A stretch of 33,484 bases of DNA from Verrucomicrobiota bacterium (GCA_038744685.1 JBCDMB010000031.1:1-33484); one strand, 5' to 3'. Shown: positions 14,805 through 24,855, counted from the first letter of the stretch. Notes: generated from the letters alone by a model not told the origin. Numbers and translations are program-made.

Positions 14805-16160
14805 ATGCAGAAAAAGGGCCTGAATCCTCATTTTCCGATTGATCCTGCCCGTTGGCCTTTCCCTTACGCGTGGATGGTAGCAATTGTCGGCACGCTTGGC
14901 ATGATCGTCACTGTGCCTTCGACACCCCCCGGCTTCGCGCCATTCGTCGATCCGGTGATGAACGATTTGGGAATATCGCGTTCTCGACTTACCTTTGCCT
15001 ACACTTGGGGAACTATCTTTGCCGGGCTCGCTATTCCCTTTGGTGGGTTCTGGATTGATCGACTCGGCGTACGGGTCACTGGAATCATCGGTTTTGCTGG
15101 CTTCGGATTGAGCATGCTTGCCCTCGGATCGCCTGAACGAATGCTCCGCCTGTTTGGAGCAGTCGGAATCGGGTCGGAAACGGCTACCTTCGTTTTCTTT
15201 TTCGGTATCTTTTTTCTACTCCGTTTTTGGGGTCTGGGAATTACAATGACGGTTTGCCGTTCGATGGTCTTCCGCTGGTTCGTTCGTTGGAGGAGTCTCG
15301 TTGCCGGAATCAACGGGATGATCCTTTCGCTCTCGTTCTCCAGCGCTCCATTCCTTCTCAATGGGTTGGTGGTCTTTTTCGGCTGGAAGGAAACCTGGTT
15401 GGTACTCGGAGTGGTTTCTTCCATCGGCTTCGTTGTAGTCGCCTACCTTTTCTTTCGTGAGTCGCCAGAGGAATCTGGTTTGGAAGTCGATTCTCCAGCG
15501 AAAAAGGTCGGTTTGGATGCCCGTGCACCAGAAACCGAAACCGGTATGGTAGACCGGGATTACACTGCTTTTGAAGCGATGAAAACACTCGCCTTCTGGC
15601 TAATGCTCTCCGGTCTCTCGATGAATGCTTTTATCGGGACTGGAACATCGTTTCACATCGTCTCTCTTGCAGCTGATCTCGGAGATTTTAACCGTGAGGC
15701 AGCTCTAAAACTGCTCCTTTACGTAGGATTTTTCAATGTCATCACGTCCCTAAGCCTCGGATTCGTAGCCGAGAAAATCCGACTTCGCTACCTCCTCTTT
15801 TCCATGATGATCGGTCAGACACTTAGCTTGCTCGGCCTTCTCGCCTTCCGTGAAGAATGGGGTCTGTGGGCCTATGCTCTGGGCAGTGGGTGCGCCTGGG
15901 GGATCTTCGGGATTTTAGTGAGTGTCCCGTGGCCCCGATTTTTCGGCCGGAAACACCTCGGATCGATCAATGGTATTGTGACCGGTGCGGTCGTCGTCGT
16001 GAGCGCAATCGCACCATTTGCCTTCGGGATTTCTCTCGAACAAACAGGCACCTATCAATTTGCAGTCTTTGGATGTCTGGGTTTGACCCCGATCCTCGCA
16101 ATTCTTGGACTGTTGGCACGAAATCCGCGTCGTAGCCGCAAACAATCGAAAGACTCTTGA
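14805..16160 (+). CDS. MFS transporter
   Basis: A 451-residue polytopic protein with about 12 hydrophobic segments. The loop between spans 2 and 3 reads GGFWIDRLGVR, close to the MFS G-x3-D-R-x-G-R/K signature. The central cytoplasmic loop (about 225-252) is charged, dividing two six-span halves. The general look is of the monocarboxylate / oxalate-formate antiporter group, but substrate cannot be read from sequence. Ten bases separate it from the 491-residue gene, which in turn overlaps the RidA gene, so the three probably form one unit. The product may import or export the metabolite handled by them. Confidence 0.85.
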   Translation: MQKKGLNPHFPIDPARWPFPYAWMVAIVGTLGMIVTVPSTPPGFAPFVDPVMNDLGISRSRLTFAYTWGTIFAGLAIPFGGFWIDRLGVRVTGIIGFAGFGLSMLALGSPERMLRLFGAVGIGSETATFVFFFGIFFLLRFWGLGITMTVCRSMVFRWFVRWRSLVAGINGMILSLSFSSAPFLLNGLVVFFGWKETWLVLGVVSSIGFVVVAYLFFRESPEESGLEVDSPAKKVGLDARAPETETGMVDRDYTAFEAMKTLAFWLMLSGLSMNAFIGTGTSFHIVSLAADLGDFNREAALKLLLYVGFFNVITSLSLGFVAEKIRLRYLLFSMMIGQTLSLLGLLAFREEWGLWAYALGSGCAWGIFGILVSVPWPRFFGRKHLGSINGIVTGAVVVVSAIAPFAFGISLEQTGTYQFAVFGCLGLTPILAILGLLARNPRRSRKQSKDS

Positions 16161-16170
16161 CCGTAAATAC

Positions 16171-17646
16171 ATGGAAAACACCACACTTACCACCAATCGC
16201 AAGGCCCTCACGGTCAATCTGAACGAACGCCTCTACGGAACCTTTGCGGAAATAGGCGCCGGACAGGAAGTGTCGCGACACTTTTTTGTCGCGGGAGGAG
16301 CCGCCGGCACCATCGCCAAGAGCATGTCGGCCTACGACATGAAATTCAGTGATGAAATCTATGGGAAGGCGAATCGATACGTGTCGCGCGACCGTCTCAT
16401 CCAAATGATGGATCACGAGTATCAGCTTCTCGATGAACGACTCAAAGAAATCCGGGGCGACAAGACTCAGTTTTTCGTCTACGCGAATACCGTTTCAGCC
16501 CGAAACTATAAGGGGACCAACGAGTGCCACGGTTGGATGGGGATGCGATTTCAACAGGAACCCTCCGAGGCTCCCATCGACATCATTCTACACGTGCGGA
16601 TGCTAGACAATTCAAACATGCTACAGCAAGACGCACTCGGAATTTTTGGAGTGAATATGATCTACGGAGCGTTGATGCTCCACGCGGACGCGGACACCTT
16701 TATCGAGTCTTTGAAGGATAACCTCGGAGCAAGCAGGATCGAAGTGGATATGATCGAGTTCAATGGCGAAGGTTTTCAGGACTCGAATAACCGCATCCTT
16801 TCCCTCAAGTTAGTGGAGGCTGGACTGACCAACGCGGTGATGTTTGCCCCGGGCAATGCTGTTCTACAACCCTCCGAAATTCTTCATAAAAAGTCTCTGC
16901 TCGTCGAAAGAGGAAGTTTCCGCCCGGTCACCAAGGTCAATATTGATATGCTGGAGAAAGCGGGAGCACAGTTCCTGCAACAACCGAAGGTTCAGGACTC
17001 CAAAGTAGAAGTCGCGATGGAAATCACCATGGGAAACCTTCGGGCCGGCGGTCACATCGACTACGAGGATTTTCTCCACCGGACAGACATCATTACGAGC
17101 CTCGGGTTTTCTGTGATCGTCTCGAACTATTTCGAGTTTTTCCGCTTGGCAGCCTACTTTAGGCGCTACACCGAGAACCCGATTGGAATTGTCCTCGGAA
17201 TCAACACGTTGGTGCAAATTCTCGATGAGCAATACTATGACAATTTGGAAGGAGGCATTCTCGAAGCGTTTGGAAGACTGTTTAAAGAAGACGTGAAACT
17301 TTTCATCTATCCAATGAATGGTTCCGGCTTCAAAGCCTACAAACACCAACTGGATGCTGATTCGATGGAAGAGGAGGTGAATCCACTGGCAAAAGAAGTT
17401 CTTATTACCGCTGAGAACCTAAGAATAGCCGACAACCTTACTGGTCTCTACAGCTACCTTTTGGAGAATGACTTTATCGAGCCGATCCGGAGCCACGCTG
17501 TGGAAAACATGAACATTCTCTCCCGGTTCGTGATCGAGAAGATTCAAAAGGGAGACGAGACCTGGAAAGACCTCGTCCCCGAACCTGTCGCTACCTACAT
17601 CGACGAACACGGTCTTTGGCAACCGGAGGAGTCTAAAACAGCGTGA
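16171..17646 (+). CDS. Conserved protein of unknown function (491 residues)
   Basis: A soluble 491-residue protein with no signal peptide or membrane span. The ATG at 16171 was chosen because upstream codons overlap the MFS gene and the conserved-looking part begins at LNERLYGTFAEIGAGQEV. Other recognisable stretches are GGAAGTIAKSMSAYDM, YVSRDRLIQMMDHEY, NECHGWMGMRFQ and VERGSFRPVTKVN. From memory, homologues of this kind occur in Bacteroidota, Planctomycetota and Verrucomicrobiota under unreliable automatic names (TonB-dependent receptor, nicotinate-nucleotide adenylyltransferase). Neither name fits: there is no beta-barrel, and no nucleotidyltransferase HxGH motif was seen. The high internal regularity suggests a cytosolic enzyme. 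It lies between an MFS transporter and a RidA gene. Confidence 0.8.
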   Translation: MENTTLTTNRKALTVNLNERLYGTFAEIGAGQEVSRHFFVAGGAAGTIAKSMSAYDMKFSDEIYGKANRYVSRDRLIQMMDHEYQLLDERLKEIRGDKTQFFVYANTVSARNYKGTNECHGWMGMRFQQEPSEAPIDIILHVRMLDNSNMLQQDALGIFGVNMIYGALMLHADADTFIESLKDNLGASRIEVDMIEFNGEGFQDSNNRILSLKLVEAGLTNAVMFAPGNAVLQPSEILHKKSLLVERGSFRPVTKVNIDMLEKAGAQFLQQPKVQDSKVEVAMEITMGNLRAGGHIDYEDFLHRTDIITSLGFSVIVSNYFEFFRLAAYFRRYTENPIGIVLGINTLVQILDEQYYDNLEGGILEAFGRLFKEDVKLFIYPMNGSGFKAYKHQLDADSMEEEVNPLAKEVLITAENLRIADNLTGLYSYLLENDFIEPIRSHAVENMNILSRFVIEKIQKGDETWKDLVPEPVATYIDEHGLWQPEESKTA

Positions 17647-18104
17647 GTGCGGAAGACACTCTCCTACAGTCTGGGATTCAACTCCCACCCGCCCCAAAAC
17701 CCGTTGGATCCTACGTGCCAGTCGTTCAGACGGGAGACCTTCTCTTTCTTTCCGGTGCTCTGCCGCTTTGTGCAGAAGGACTAACCCACGTAGGTAAAGT
17801 GGGTAGGGATTTTTCCATAAGTGAGGCAGCACAAGCCGCCAGACAATGTGCGATGAATCTGGTGGCCTTGCTACGGGGCCATTTGGGTTCTCTCGACAAA
17901 GTGGATCGCGCAGTCTCGCTCACAGGTTTTGTGAATGGAGTGGATGACTTCTCCGATGCAGCCGCTGTAATGAATGGAGCCTCGGATTTTATTCTAGAGA
18001 TCTTCGGGTCTGCCGGTTTGCACACTCGGGCAGCTGTGTCAGTAAACGGTCTCCCGAAAGGGGCCGCTGTCGAGGTGACTGGAGTTTTTCAGACTTCAAG
18101 CTAG
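17643..18104 (+). CDS. RidA/YjgF family enamine-imine deaminase-like protein
   Basis: A 153-residue RidA-fold protein of the longer YjgF branch (opening LPPAPKPVGSYVPVVQTGDLL in two recognisable pieces, then LFLSGALPL). Such proteins trimerise and hydrolyse reactive enamine/imine intermediates. The conserved Arg that binds the substrate carboxylate is visible in LHTRAAVSVNGLPKGAAVEV. The GTG start overlaps the previous gene's TGA (GTGA at 17643-17646), which fixes the start and indicates coupling. With the MFS and 491-residue genes it may detoxify an intermediate of their shared pathway. It ends 38 bp before the convergent menF. Confidence 0.9.
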   Translation: MSAEDTLLQSGIQLPPAPKPVGSYVPVVQTGDLLFLSGALPLCAEGLTHVGKVGRDFSISEAAQAARQCAMNLVALLRGHLGSLDKVDRAVSLTGFVNGVDDFSDAAAVMNGASDFILEIFGSAGLHTRAAVSVNGLPKGAAVEVTGVFQTSS

Positions 18105-18142
18105 AGCAACTGTGTCTCAAACCAAGGCCTGGGTAGACTCCA

Positions 18143-19549
18143 TTACCGGTCCACTCCAAGAGCGCTTAGCATTGCAGCAAACTTAATCTCGGTCTCTCGC
18201 AACTCTTTCTGAGGCGAAGACCCCTCGACAATTCCAGCACCCGCAAAAAGCCGGGCCGAATCGCCCTCCATTCGAGCCGTTCTAAGCGCAACAACAGATT
18301 CACCGGAATCCGAAGGCTTTTCCCAACCAAGACAGCCCGAGTAGAGACCCCGCGAGAAACTCTCAAGTTCTTCGATCAATCGCCCAGCCTCTTGATGAGG
18401 AACCCCGTTGACCGCGGGAGTTGGGTGAAGCGCTCCGATCAGGTCAATCAGCGAAAGCCCTTCTGGATTCTGACCGGAAATCGGCGTTCGAAGATGCTGA
18501 ACGTTCGGCAGCCGAAGAAGCTGAGGGTTTCTCGCTGCCTCCGGACATAGACCAAGACCCTCCAAGGAACGACTAATCTCTTCGACGACGAAACGATGTT
18601 CCCGCAAGTCCTTCTCGCTGAGGAGCAGATTCTCTCCCAGTTCAGAATCCTCGGAAAGGCTACTGCCGCGCGCAACGGAGCCAGCAATTGCCTCCGTATC
18701 GAAACGTCCGTTCCGCAGGCGGACCAATCGTTCTGGAGTGGCACCGATCCAGCTCGCTCCACTCCCCCGAGAATACGAGAAGGCAAAACAATTCGGATAG
18801 CTTTCCCTCAACAAACGAAGTGTCTCCAGGGGTCGGAAATCGTCCTCTGCTTCGAGATCCAACCACCGCGATAAAACCACCTTCTCCAAAGTGGTATTCT
18901 GAATTGTGGACAATGCCTGCTCCACTCGTTCACGAAATCTTTCCGTAGCTTCAGCTCTGACATGGCGAACGGAGACAAGGGAGCCTGCGCCTACACCACG
19001 ATACGAACTCTCCGTGACTGATTTGTGTGCCCGCAGGATCCTTTGCGCCTCTGGGAGAAGGTCTGCACTTTCCTCCACAAGCACATTCGCCACGGCAATA
19101 CATTCACGATCTGTCCTGCAAACCTGCCAGCGTGGAATAAACACCGTCGCTGCAGGAGAGTTCATTTCATTGAACGCAAACGCGTGAAAAAACAACGGAC
19201 CTGAAAACCAACCATCAAGATCTCCAGTCTTCACTATATGTTCCGACCACCTCTTTACGAATGCACTCGCCTCGTCAAAACGATCGGGTCCGGACGAATC
19301 CAAACGAACCACAGACTCGGCTCCAGAGACAGAGGTAGATCCACGCTCCAAGTAGAGGTGTGGCTCATTCGACTCCTGAATCGCTTGCAATACCGCGAGA
19401 GGATCCTGGTCACTCACCCGCAATGAAATACTAGCGATCGCCGGATGACCCGACGTCAGGGCACTCTCGCGAACGTATTCAAGAAACCGCAACAAACCCT
19501 CAAGGTCGCGATTTCCAAACTTGTCTGCCGGGACTTCTTTCATTCCCAA
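18143..19549 (-). CDS. menF: Isochorismate synthase MenF
   Basis: A 468-residue chorismate-binding enzyme that isomerises chorismate to isochorismate, the entry to menaquinone synthesis. The C-terminal catalytic domain (about 205-468) shows KVVLSR with K223, ATPERL with E273, EAIAGSVARG (286-295), LLSEKDLREHRFV, the HPTPAVNG block (375-382), YSGCLGW and the Mg-binding tail GAGIVEGSSPQKELRETE. These match the isochorismate/salicylate synthase group; the lack of glutaminase-type partner genes argues against anthranilate synthase. Two start codons two apart (MGM) are possible. It stands alone: no menD, menH or other men gene is nearby, and a siderophore (EntC-like) role cannot be excluded. The gene is convergent with RidA. 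Confidence 0.92.
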   Translation of the reverse strand: MGMKEVPADKFGNRDLEGLLRFLEYVRESALTSGHPAIASISLRVSDQDPLAVLQAIQESNEPHLYLERGSTSVSGAESVVRLDSSGPDRFDEASAFVKRWSEHIVKTGDLDGWFSGPLFFHAFAFNEMNSPAATVFIPRWQVCRTDRECIAVANVLVEESADLLPEAQRILRAHKSVTESSYRGVGAGSLVSVRHVRAEATERFRERVEQALSTIQNTTLEKVVLSRWLDLEAEDDFRPLETLRLLRESYPNCFAFSYSRGSGASWIGATPERLVRLRNGRFDTEAIAGSVARGSSLSEDSELGENLLLSEKDLREHRFVVEEISRSLEGLGLCPEAARNPQLLRLPNVQHLRTPISGQNPEGLSLIDLIGALHPTPAVNGVPHQEAGRLIEELESFSRGLYSGCLGWEKPSDSGESVVALRTARMEGDSARLFAGAGIVEGSSPQKELRETEIKFAAMLSALGVDR

Positions 19550-19867
19550 AAGAACTTAGCGACCAAGGTTACCATCACGAATTGAAAACAACAATTTACC
19601 TTCAACGCGAGATTCATAGACCAACCTCACGTAGGTGCAATTAGAGCCACGGGGTAATGTGGAAACTACACCACTCCAACGGGGCGGACAAAAGTCCGAG
19701 CTCCTCAAGACCACCATTATGGAGCGTGGACTTCAGTCCGCATCGGTGCCATTAGCCCGATACCCCGCACTTTTAATCACAACCACCTCATGTTTGAGCG
19801 GGATTCCAAGATTGCCAACACTCGGAGACCGCGACACTTTTGGAGTTTTTCTCTTATCAAAAATCCA
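19550..19867. other. Spacer between menF and argF
   Basis: 318 bp holding the start regions of both divergent genes and one copy of the 56-bp dispersed repeat (19692-19747). No promoter with both hexamers was identified, and no small gene is supported. A 26-codon in-frame extension of argF (ATG at 19790) exists but is not family-like. Confidence 0.5.
19692..19747 (+). repeat. 56-bp dispersed repeat, direct copy
   Basis: The reverse complement of 33295-33350 matches at 50 of 56 positions without gaps. The right part is itself palindromic, a GGACTTCAGTCC-type core following GGAGCG. The centre CTCCTCAAGACCACCA is identical in both copies. The architecture is related to the repeat at 5531-5605. 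Confidence 0.85.
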
Positions 19868-20818
19868 ATGAGGCACTTTCTCAAAGAGACCGACTTCAGC
19901 CCAGCGGAAATTCCAATGGTTTTCTCAATGGCTGCCGAGTTCAAGCGCTTGCGGGACGGGTCGTATCCGAGAGTGCTGGAAGGGCAAAGCTGGGGGATGA
20001 TTTTTTACAAGAACAGCACACGGACCCGGATTTCATTTGAAGTAGGCCTCCACGAACTGGGAGCCCACCCTGTCCGGCTTGATGCGAGCAACACCCAGAT
20101 TAACCGCGGCGAGAGTATTGCCGATTCGGCTCGGGTAATGGGCCGCTATCTTCATGGCTTGGTCATACGAACTTTTGGCCAGGAAATTGTCGAAGAATTC
20201 GCTGAGCAGGCTGGCATTCCAGTCGTCAATGCGCTTACTGACTACCTACACCCCTGCCAGATCTACTCCGACGTGTTCACTCTGGCTGAAAAATGGGGAG
20301 GTGACGGAGCCAACCTCGATTCCGTGGCAGGCAAAAAAGTCGCTTTTTTCGGCGACTGTAATTCCAATATGGCGAATTCCTGGCTGTTGGCTGGTGAACT
20401 GTTCGGACTCGAAGTGGTTCTTAGCGGACCCGCCGGATTCGGTCCTGGTGAACGAATTCAAAAAGACTTGGAAAAGCTTTCCCCCGGAAAAAAGCCCTCT
20501 TTCGTTCAGGATCCTTTCGAAGCGGTAGCCGGAGCAGATGCCATCTATACCGATGTTTGGGTGAGCATGGGAGATGAGGCGGAAGAGAGCTCGAGACTTG
20601 CGGCGATGCAACCCTTCTCGGTCACACTGGATCTACTTTCATCTGCAAAACCCGCAGCTCTTTTCCTCCACTGCATGCCTGCCCACCCAGGACAGGAAGT
20701 ATCTCAGGAGGTCCTTGATAGTGAAAACGCAGTCCTCTTTGACCAAGCGGAAAACCGGCTTCACGTCCAGAAAGCCATCCTAGCACAGGTCGGAGACCCA
20801 GAAAATCGACCCTCGTGA
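19868..20818 (+). CDS. argF: Ornithine carbamoyltransferase
   Basis: A 316-residue cytosolic enzyme joining carbamoyl phosphate and ornithine to citrulline in arginine synthesis. Carbamoyl-phosphate motif S50-T51-R52-T53-R54, HPCQ (128-131), the ornithine-side [12 protein letters not shown] and VSMGDE, and H268-C269-M270-P271 are all present. HCMP with the SMG loop identifies ornithine rather than aspartate as substrate. The ATG at 19868 was chosen because homologues start with a short basic segment before FLKETDFS; the upstream frame to 19790 adds unrelated sequence. There is no clear Shine-Dalgarno. Its stop overlaps the GTG of ppk1, an unusual pairing, since arginine genes such as argD or argB often accompany it. 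Confidence 0.95.
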   Translation: MRHFLKETDFSPAEIPMVFSMAAEFKRLRDGSYPRVLEGQSWGMIFYKNSTRTRISFEVGLHELGAHPVRLDASNTQINRGESIADSARVMGRYLHGLVIRTFGQEIVEEFAEQAGIPVVNALTDYLHPCQIYSDVFTLAEKWGGDGANLDSVAGKKVAFFGDCNSNMANSWLLAGELFGLEVVLSGPAGFGPGERIQKDLEKLSPGKKPSFVQDPFEAVAGADAIYTDVWVSMGDEAEESSRLAAMQPFSVTLDLLSSAKPAALFLHCMPAHPGQEVSQEVLDSENAVLFDQAENRLHVQKAILAQVGDPENRPS

Positions 20819-23016
20819 CCACCCGCAAGAGAACACCAGCCGTCCTTCCGGAAGGCGTTAAGAGTCCTTATCACGGCGACCGGCCATTCTTTAACCGGGA
20901 ACTCAGCTGGCTTGCCTTCAATCAGCGGGTTTTGGAGCAAGCCACCAACCCAGAATACCCTCTTCTCGAACGAGTCCGTTTTATTGCTTTCGTCAGCTCG
21001 AACCTCGATGAGTTCTTTGAAATTCGGGTGGCGGGTCTTATGCAGAAAGTCGATTCCGGAATTACCCGGACCGGACTGGACGGTCTCCAACCCAAAGAGC
21101 AACTCCAGAGAATTCGTCGCCTCTCATCCCGACTCGTTCGCGACCAGTATGCTTGCTGGAACCAGCAATTGGTTCCTGATCTTCGCGAGGAGAATATCGT
21201 TTTCAAAAAGGTGAAGGAATTGAACCGTGGTGAAAACGCTTGGATCAAACGTTACTTCGAAGAGAGCGTTTTCCCGGTTCTCACGCCGCTAGGCGTCGAC
21301 CCCGGTCATCCGTTTCCGCAGATTAGCAACAAATCCCTGAACATCCTTGTCTGTATCCGAAGTCAAGAAGCCGAAGCCGAGGAGTTACTCGCCATCCTTC
21401 CCGTGCCGTTGATCCTTCCCCGGATTGTTGCCATTCCCAATAAAAGGACCCGATCACAGACCTACGTGTTTCTCAGTGACGTAATTGGCCGATTTGCCAG
21501 CACGCTTTTTCCCGGCTTCGAAACCCTTTCAACTCACGCTTTTCGAATCACGCGAAACAGCGACCTCTACATTGATGAGGAAGAAGTCGATAACCTCCTT
21601 CAGACGATCGAAGAAGAGCTTCATAAGCTCAAAAAAGGTGCGTCCGTCCGCATCGAGATTTCAGATACCGTTCCCGACACCGCCCTCGATCGACTCCTTG
21701 ATTCAATCAATCTCGGGCACGAGAGTGTTTTTCGTATCGATGGTCCAATCAACCTCCTCCGGGTAATGGAGTTTTACGATATGGTAGACCGACCGGATCT
21801 GAAGTTCCCTCCCTTCCTTCCGTCAACTCCGCCTGCCCTTGCGGATGCGGGAAACATATTTGAAGCCGTTTCCCGAGAAGACTTTCTCCTCCATCATCCG
21901 TTTGAATCGTTTCATCCCGTAATTGAATTTCTGAGACAAGCTGGCGACGACCCAAAGGTCTATGCGATCAAGCTGACCCTTTACCGAACAAGTGGAGATT
22001 CTCCGATCATCAATGCCCTGATTGAGGCTTCCAACAAAGGCAAACAGGTCACCGCACTAATCGAACTGAAAGCCCGTTTCGACGAAGCCAACAATATCCA
22101 ATGGGCCCGCCGGCTTGAGGAGGCGGGAGTGCACGTCGTCTACGGACTCGTCGGCTTGAAGACTCACTGCAAATGCTGTCTTGTCATTCGAAGAGAGCCC
22201 GACAACACGTTGAAAAGATTCGTCCACTTGGGGACCGGGAACTATAACCCGAAAACCGCCCGCCTCTACACGGACTACTCCTTTTTTACCGCGAAGGACT
22301 CGATTACCGAGGAGGTTGCCGATCTGTTTAACTCCCTTACCGGATTCGCTAAATCGCCCACCTTCAAACAGCTACTGGTCGCCCCCTTCAATCTCCACGC
22401 TTCCGTTCTACGCTTCATCAGACAGGAAACTAATAATGCAAAAGCGGGAAAGGCCGCCCGGATTATTGTTAAGGTGAACAGCCTCATTGATCAGGACACG
22501 ATCGAGGCTCTTTACGAAGCGTCCGCGGCTGGTGTGCAGGTCGACCTGATCGTCCGGGGCATCTGCGGACTAATCCCGGGGGTGAAAGGTCTCAGCGAAA
22601 ACATACGGGTTCGTTCGATTCTAGGACGTTACCTCGAGCATTCCCGGGTCTACTACTTCCAAAATTCCGGCCGAAAGGCTCGTATCTACATTGGAAGCGC
22701 TGACTGGATGCCACGCAACTTCATCCGCCGGGTCGAAGCGGTTTTCCCCGTTGATCGAGCAGACCACCGCAAACAAATCCTGGATACTTTGAAAACCCAC
22801 CTCCGTGATACTTCTCAAGCGAAGCAATTGAGGCCCAGCGGGACCTACGCTAAACTTCCAGCCTCCCGCAAATCACCGCCCTTCTCGGCTCAGAATCACT
22901 TTATCGAACAAGCGCTCTTGCGTCACCAGCAAGTCGCCGAAGAGGAACGACCCATTCCTCCACCCCAAACGACTCGACCCAATCCTTTGGCCTCGGAGAC
23001 GGTTCCGAAGGCATAG
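20815..23016 (+). CDS. ppk1: Polyphosphate kinase 1
   Basis: A 733-residue enzyme that polymerises the terminal phosphate of ATP into polyphosphate. The GTG start overlaps the argF stop (GTGA, 20815-20818). The N-terminal block [17 protein letters not shown] (55-71) is diagnostic. The two PLD-like catalytic domains contain the autophosphorylated histidine H451 (GLKTHCK), HLGTGNYN (H471) and the second conserved histidine H609 (LEHSRVY), equivalent to H435 and H592 of the E. coli enzyme. Length is slightly above the usual 690-720 because of a Pro/Lys/Gln-rich tail after about residue 665. No exopolyphosphatase gene (ppx) is adjacent. It should be active. Confidence 0.96.
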   Translation: MTTRKRTPAVLPEGVKSPYHGDRPFFNRELSWLAFNQRVLEQATNPEYPLLERVRFIAFVSSNLDEFFEIRVAGLMQKVDSGITRTGLDGLQPKEQLQRIRRLSSRLVRDQYACWNQQLVPDLREENIVFKKVKELNRGENAWIKRYFEESVFPVLTPLGVDPGHPFPQISNKSLNILVCIRSQEAEAEELLAILPVPLILPRIVAIPNKRTRSQTYVFLSDVIGRFASTLFPGFETLSTHAFRITRNSDLYIDEEEVDNLLQTIEEELHKLKKGASVRIEISDTVPDTALDRLLDSINLGHESVFRIDGPINLLRVMEFYDMVDRPDLKFPPFLPSTPPALADAGNIFEAVSREDFLLHHPFESFHPVIEFLRQAGDDPKVYAIKLTLYRTSGDSPIINALIEASNKGKQVTALIELKARFDEANNIQWARRLEEAGVHVVYGLVGLKTHCKCCLVIRREPDNTLKRFVHLGTGNYNPKTARLYTDYSFFTAKDSITEEVADLFNSLTGFAKSPTFKQLLVAPFNLHASVLRFIRQETNNAKAGKAARIIVKVNSLIDQDTIEALYEASAAGVQVDLIVRGICGLIPGVKGLSENIRVRSILGRYLEHSRVYYFQNSGRKARIYIGSADWMPRNFIRRVEAVFPVDRADHRKQILDTLKTHLRDTSQAKQLRPSGTYAKLPASRKSPPFSAQNHFIEQALLRHQQVAEEERPIPPPQTTRPNPLASETVPKA

Positions 23017-23054
23017 TGCGTGAATTCGGTATAAGACTCTTCAGTTGAATGCCA

Positions 23055-24701
23055 TTAATGCGAAGCGGTATGCTCACGCGTTCTTCTTCCTTTCATGCTG
23101 CTCATCCACCCTCCTGCGGCGAGAAGGCAAAACCCCAGGATGACGAACCACCAATTCCCGACCGACTCCGAAGTTCTCCAAAGTCTCTCGAGGATTGGAA
23201 GACAAAGAATAACGACGGGGGAGAGTCTTCGAAACCGCCACCAAAACGCTGTAGCAGAAAGGAGAAGGATGGCGACAACGAACCAGTCCGACGGTCTTAG
23301 AGATGACTCCAAACTAAAGAATCCGGCAGCGCCCAAAATACCCGCAGAAATGACTGAGAGAGGAAATAAATTGTCCTTTCGAAAGCACAAAGAAACGGCT
23401 GAGAAACCCAGACCTAGAATCCAGGCAAGACCCGCTTCAAAACTAATCCCAAGAGTCTGAAAAAAGTCTCTCTGCTGACAAAATTCAGCTAAACGAATCG
23501 AGCCGATGATCACAGCGAGCAGAGAAAGTGGATACTTGTTAAGGAAGATCCCAGCCCCAAAGAGGAAAAACACCAAAGTAGCCACGAACGCTTCCCAATT
23601 CAGCGATTCAGGAGAGTTCGGGACATATCCAGCGATAAGAACCGCGCAGATCAGGTATGCACTGGATATCCATATAGAACTAGGTCTCCTTCGACGAATT
23701 CCAAACCAAATGGCCCCCGCTGCGCCTAGAAACAGCGTGCTCAGCGGATGTCCCAAAACCTCCACACTGAGCGTCAGGGGAGAGCTGAAATATCCATCTA
23801 TCGCACCAACAAGAACCGCAAGTAGAGGGATACCGGTAATGACGGCTCCAATGTCGGTGAATCTACTATTCGATTGGTCAAGCACCTCTACCAACATCAA
23901 AACGCATAGCGTCCCAATTAGAAAAAAATCACCGGGCGAGGTCGGAACGTGGAAGATATACCCTACTGCATAAAGATGAACTCCGAGACCAACAAACAGG
24001 AGGAGGCACACCAAGTGAAACATCGGACTCCGCTGAAGAAAGGGAACGTCTTCGCGATGAGTGAAACCAACCTTTCGTCCCATCTGACCGTAGACGATCA
24101 ATCCACAAATCGTAACGAAGAGAACGTTAGTGAACCACCAACCCCTGGTCTCGAAATCGGGAGCAAAATCACGCAGTGAGAGTTTGATCAGAATGACTCC
24201 AATGAGAAAATTCCACAAAATCACGAGAACGAGGCAGCCGTAAGACAATCCATTCATCGGTATGCCAACCCATCGCCTCAGCGATTCAATTTTTCCGATG
24301 CCTACCAAGGCGCCAAGGATTCCGATGGCTAGCGCAACATTCGGTCCATTGTAGGCTATCGTTACCAATGCGATCGCACTTCCAACCAAGAAAGGTGGGA
24401 TCAGCACCACCAGTGTGATCGCATCGTCCATCACCCGGTAGGCGGTGACAATGAAGAGTAGCGTCCCCAGAACAGCCAACTCGTAAAGATTCAAAGCACC
24501 TACAGAAAAGAATGCTGAAAGAGGATCCGTCGATTGTAGCAACTGCGGACCCAATATCATCAGGATGCCGTAAATGACCGAGAGAGCGCTCAAGCAGTAA
24601 AATACTGTGCCTCCTGAAACCCTCAGAAAGTGCCCGAAGCCGCCTCTTTCGGGCTCACGGCTTTTCTCTTCGCTGGGGCTCCTCGTTCCCCTTGTTTCCA
24701 T
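23055..24701 (-). CDS. Polytopic membrane protein, unknown function
   Basis: A 548-residue protein with a charged cytosolic N-terminus (about 1-25) and roughly 14-16 predicted membrane spans, ending in a basic tail. No transporter signature, catalytic motif or recognised domain was found. The composition (Leu, Ile, Phe, Gly, with short loops) is like DUF2339 or other orphan polytopic proteins, but none can be named. It is divergent from the TetR gene with only about 150 bp between, so the TetR operator at 24821-24852 may also reach its promoter. It is convergent with ppk1 (39-bp gap). Given its neighbour, an export role for an arsenical is conceivable, but there is no sequence support for one. 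Confidence 0.7.
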   Translation of the reverse strand: METRGTRSPSEEKSREPERGGFGHFLRVSGGTVFYCLSALSVIYGILMILGPQLLQSTDPLSAFFSVGALNLYELAVLGTLLFIVTAYRVMDDAITLVVLIPPFLVGSAIALVTIAYNGPNVALAIGILGALVGIGKIESLRRWVGIPMNGLSYGCLVLVILWNFLIGVILIKLSLRDFAPDFETRGWWFTNVLFVTICGLIVYGQMGRKVGFTHREDVPFLQRSPMFHLVCLLLFVGLGVHLYAVGYIFHVPTSPGDFFLIGTLCVLMLVEVLDQSNSRFTDIGAVITGIPLLAVLVGAIDGYFSSPLTLSVEVLGHPLSTLFLGAAGAIWFGIRRRRPSSIWISSAYLICAVLIAGYVPNSPESLNWEAFVATLVFFLFGAGIFLNKYPLSLLAVIIGSIRLAEFCQQRDFFQTLGISFEAGLAWILGLGFSAVSLCFRKDNLFPLSVISAGILGAAGFFSLESSLRPSDWFVVAILLLSATAFWWRFRRLSPVVILCLPILERLWRTSESVGNWWFVILGFCLLAAGGWMSSMKGRRTREHTASH

Positions 24702-24753
24702 GGAGAGAAGAATACATCCACAACCACCCAGTTTCCACTAAAATCGTCGTGTC

Positions 24754-24798
24754 GGGCGTAGAATTCGCCCTCTGGCGGCATTTTTGCCTTCCAGGCAA
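24754..24798. other. Two small hairpins between divergent genes
   Basis: GGGCG-(7)-CGCCC at 24754-24770 and TTGCCT-TCC-AGGCAA at 24784-24798. Neither has a following T-tract in the direction needed for termination. They may be REP-like remnants or contribute to control of the two divergent genes. Confidence 0.45.
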
Positions 24799-24818
24799 GA
24801 ATTCAGCCAAATTTCCAT

Positions 24819-24852
24819 TTGACAAAAACAGACAGACTTGTCTGTTTTTGTC
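24819..24852 (+). promoter_or_regulatory. TetR operator overlapping a TTGACA promoter
   Basis: Perfect inverted repeat with 14-bp arms (GACAAAAACAGACA at 24821-24834; TGTCTGTTTTTGTC at 24839-24852) and a 4-bp centre GACT. The core AGACAGACTTGTCT resembles known operators of TetR-family repressors. A perfect -35 hexamer TTGACA (24819-24824) is embedded in the left arm. The operator ends 3 bp before the ATG at 24856, so a transcript from this promoter would be nearly leaderless. Repressor binding would block RNA polymerase directly, which implies autoregulation of the whole downstream unit. Confidence 0.85.
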
Positions 24853-24855
24853 TTC

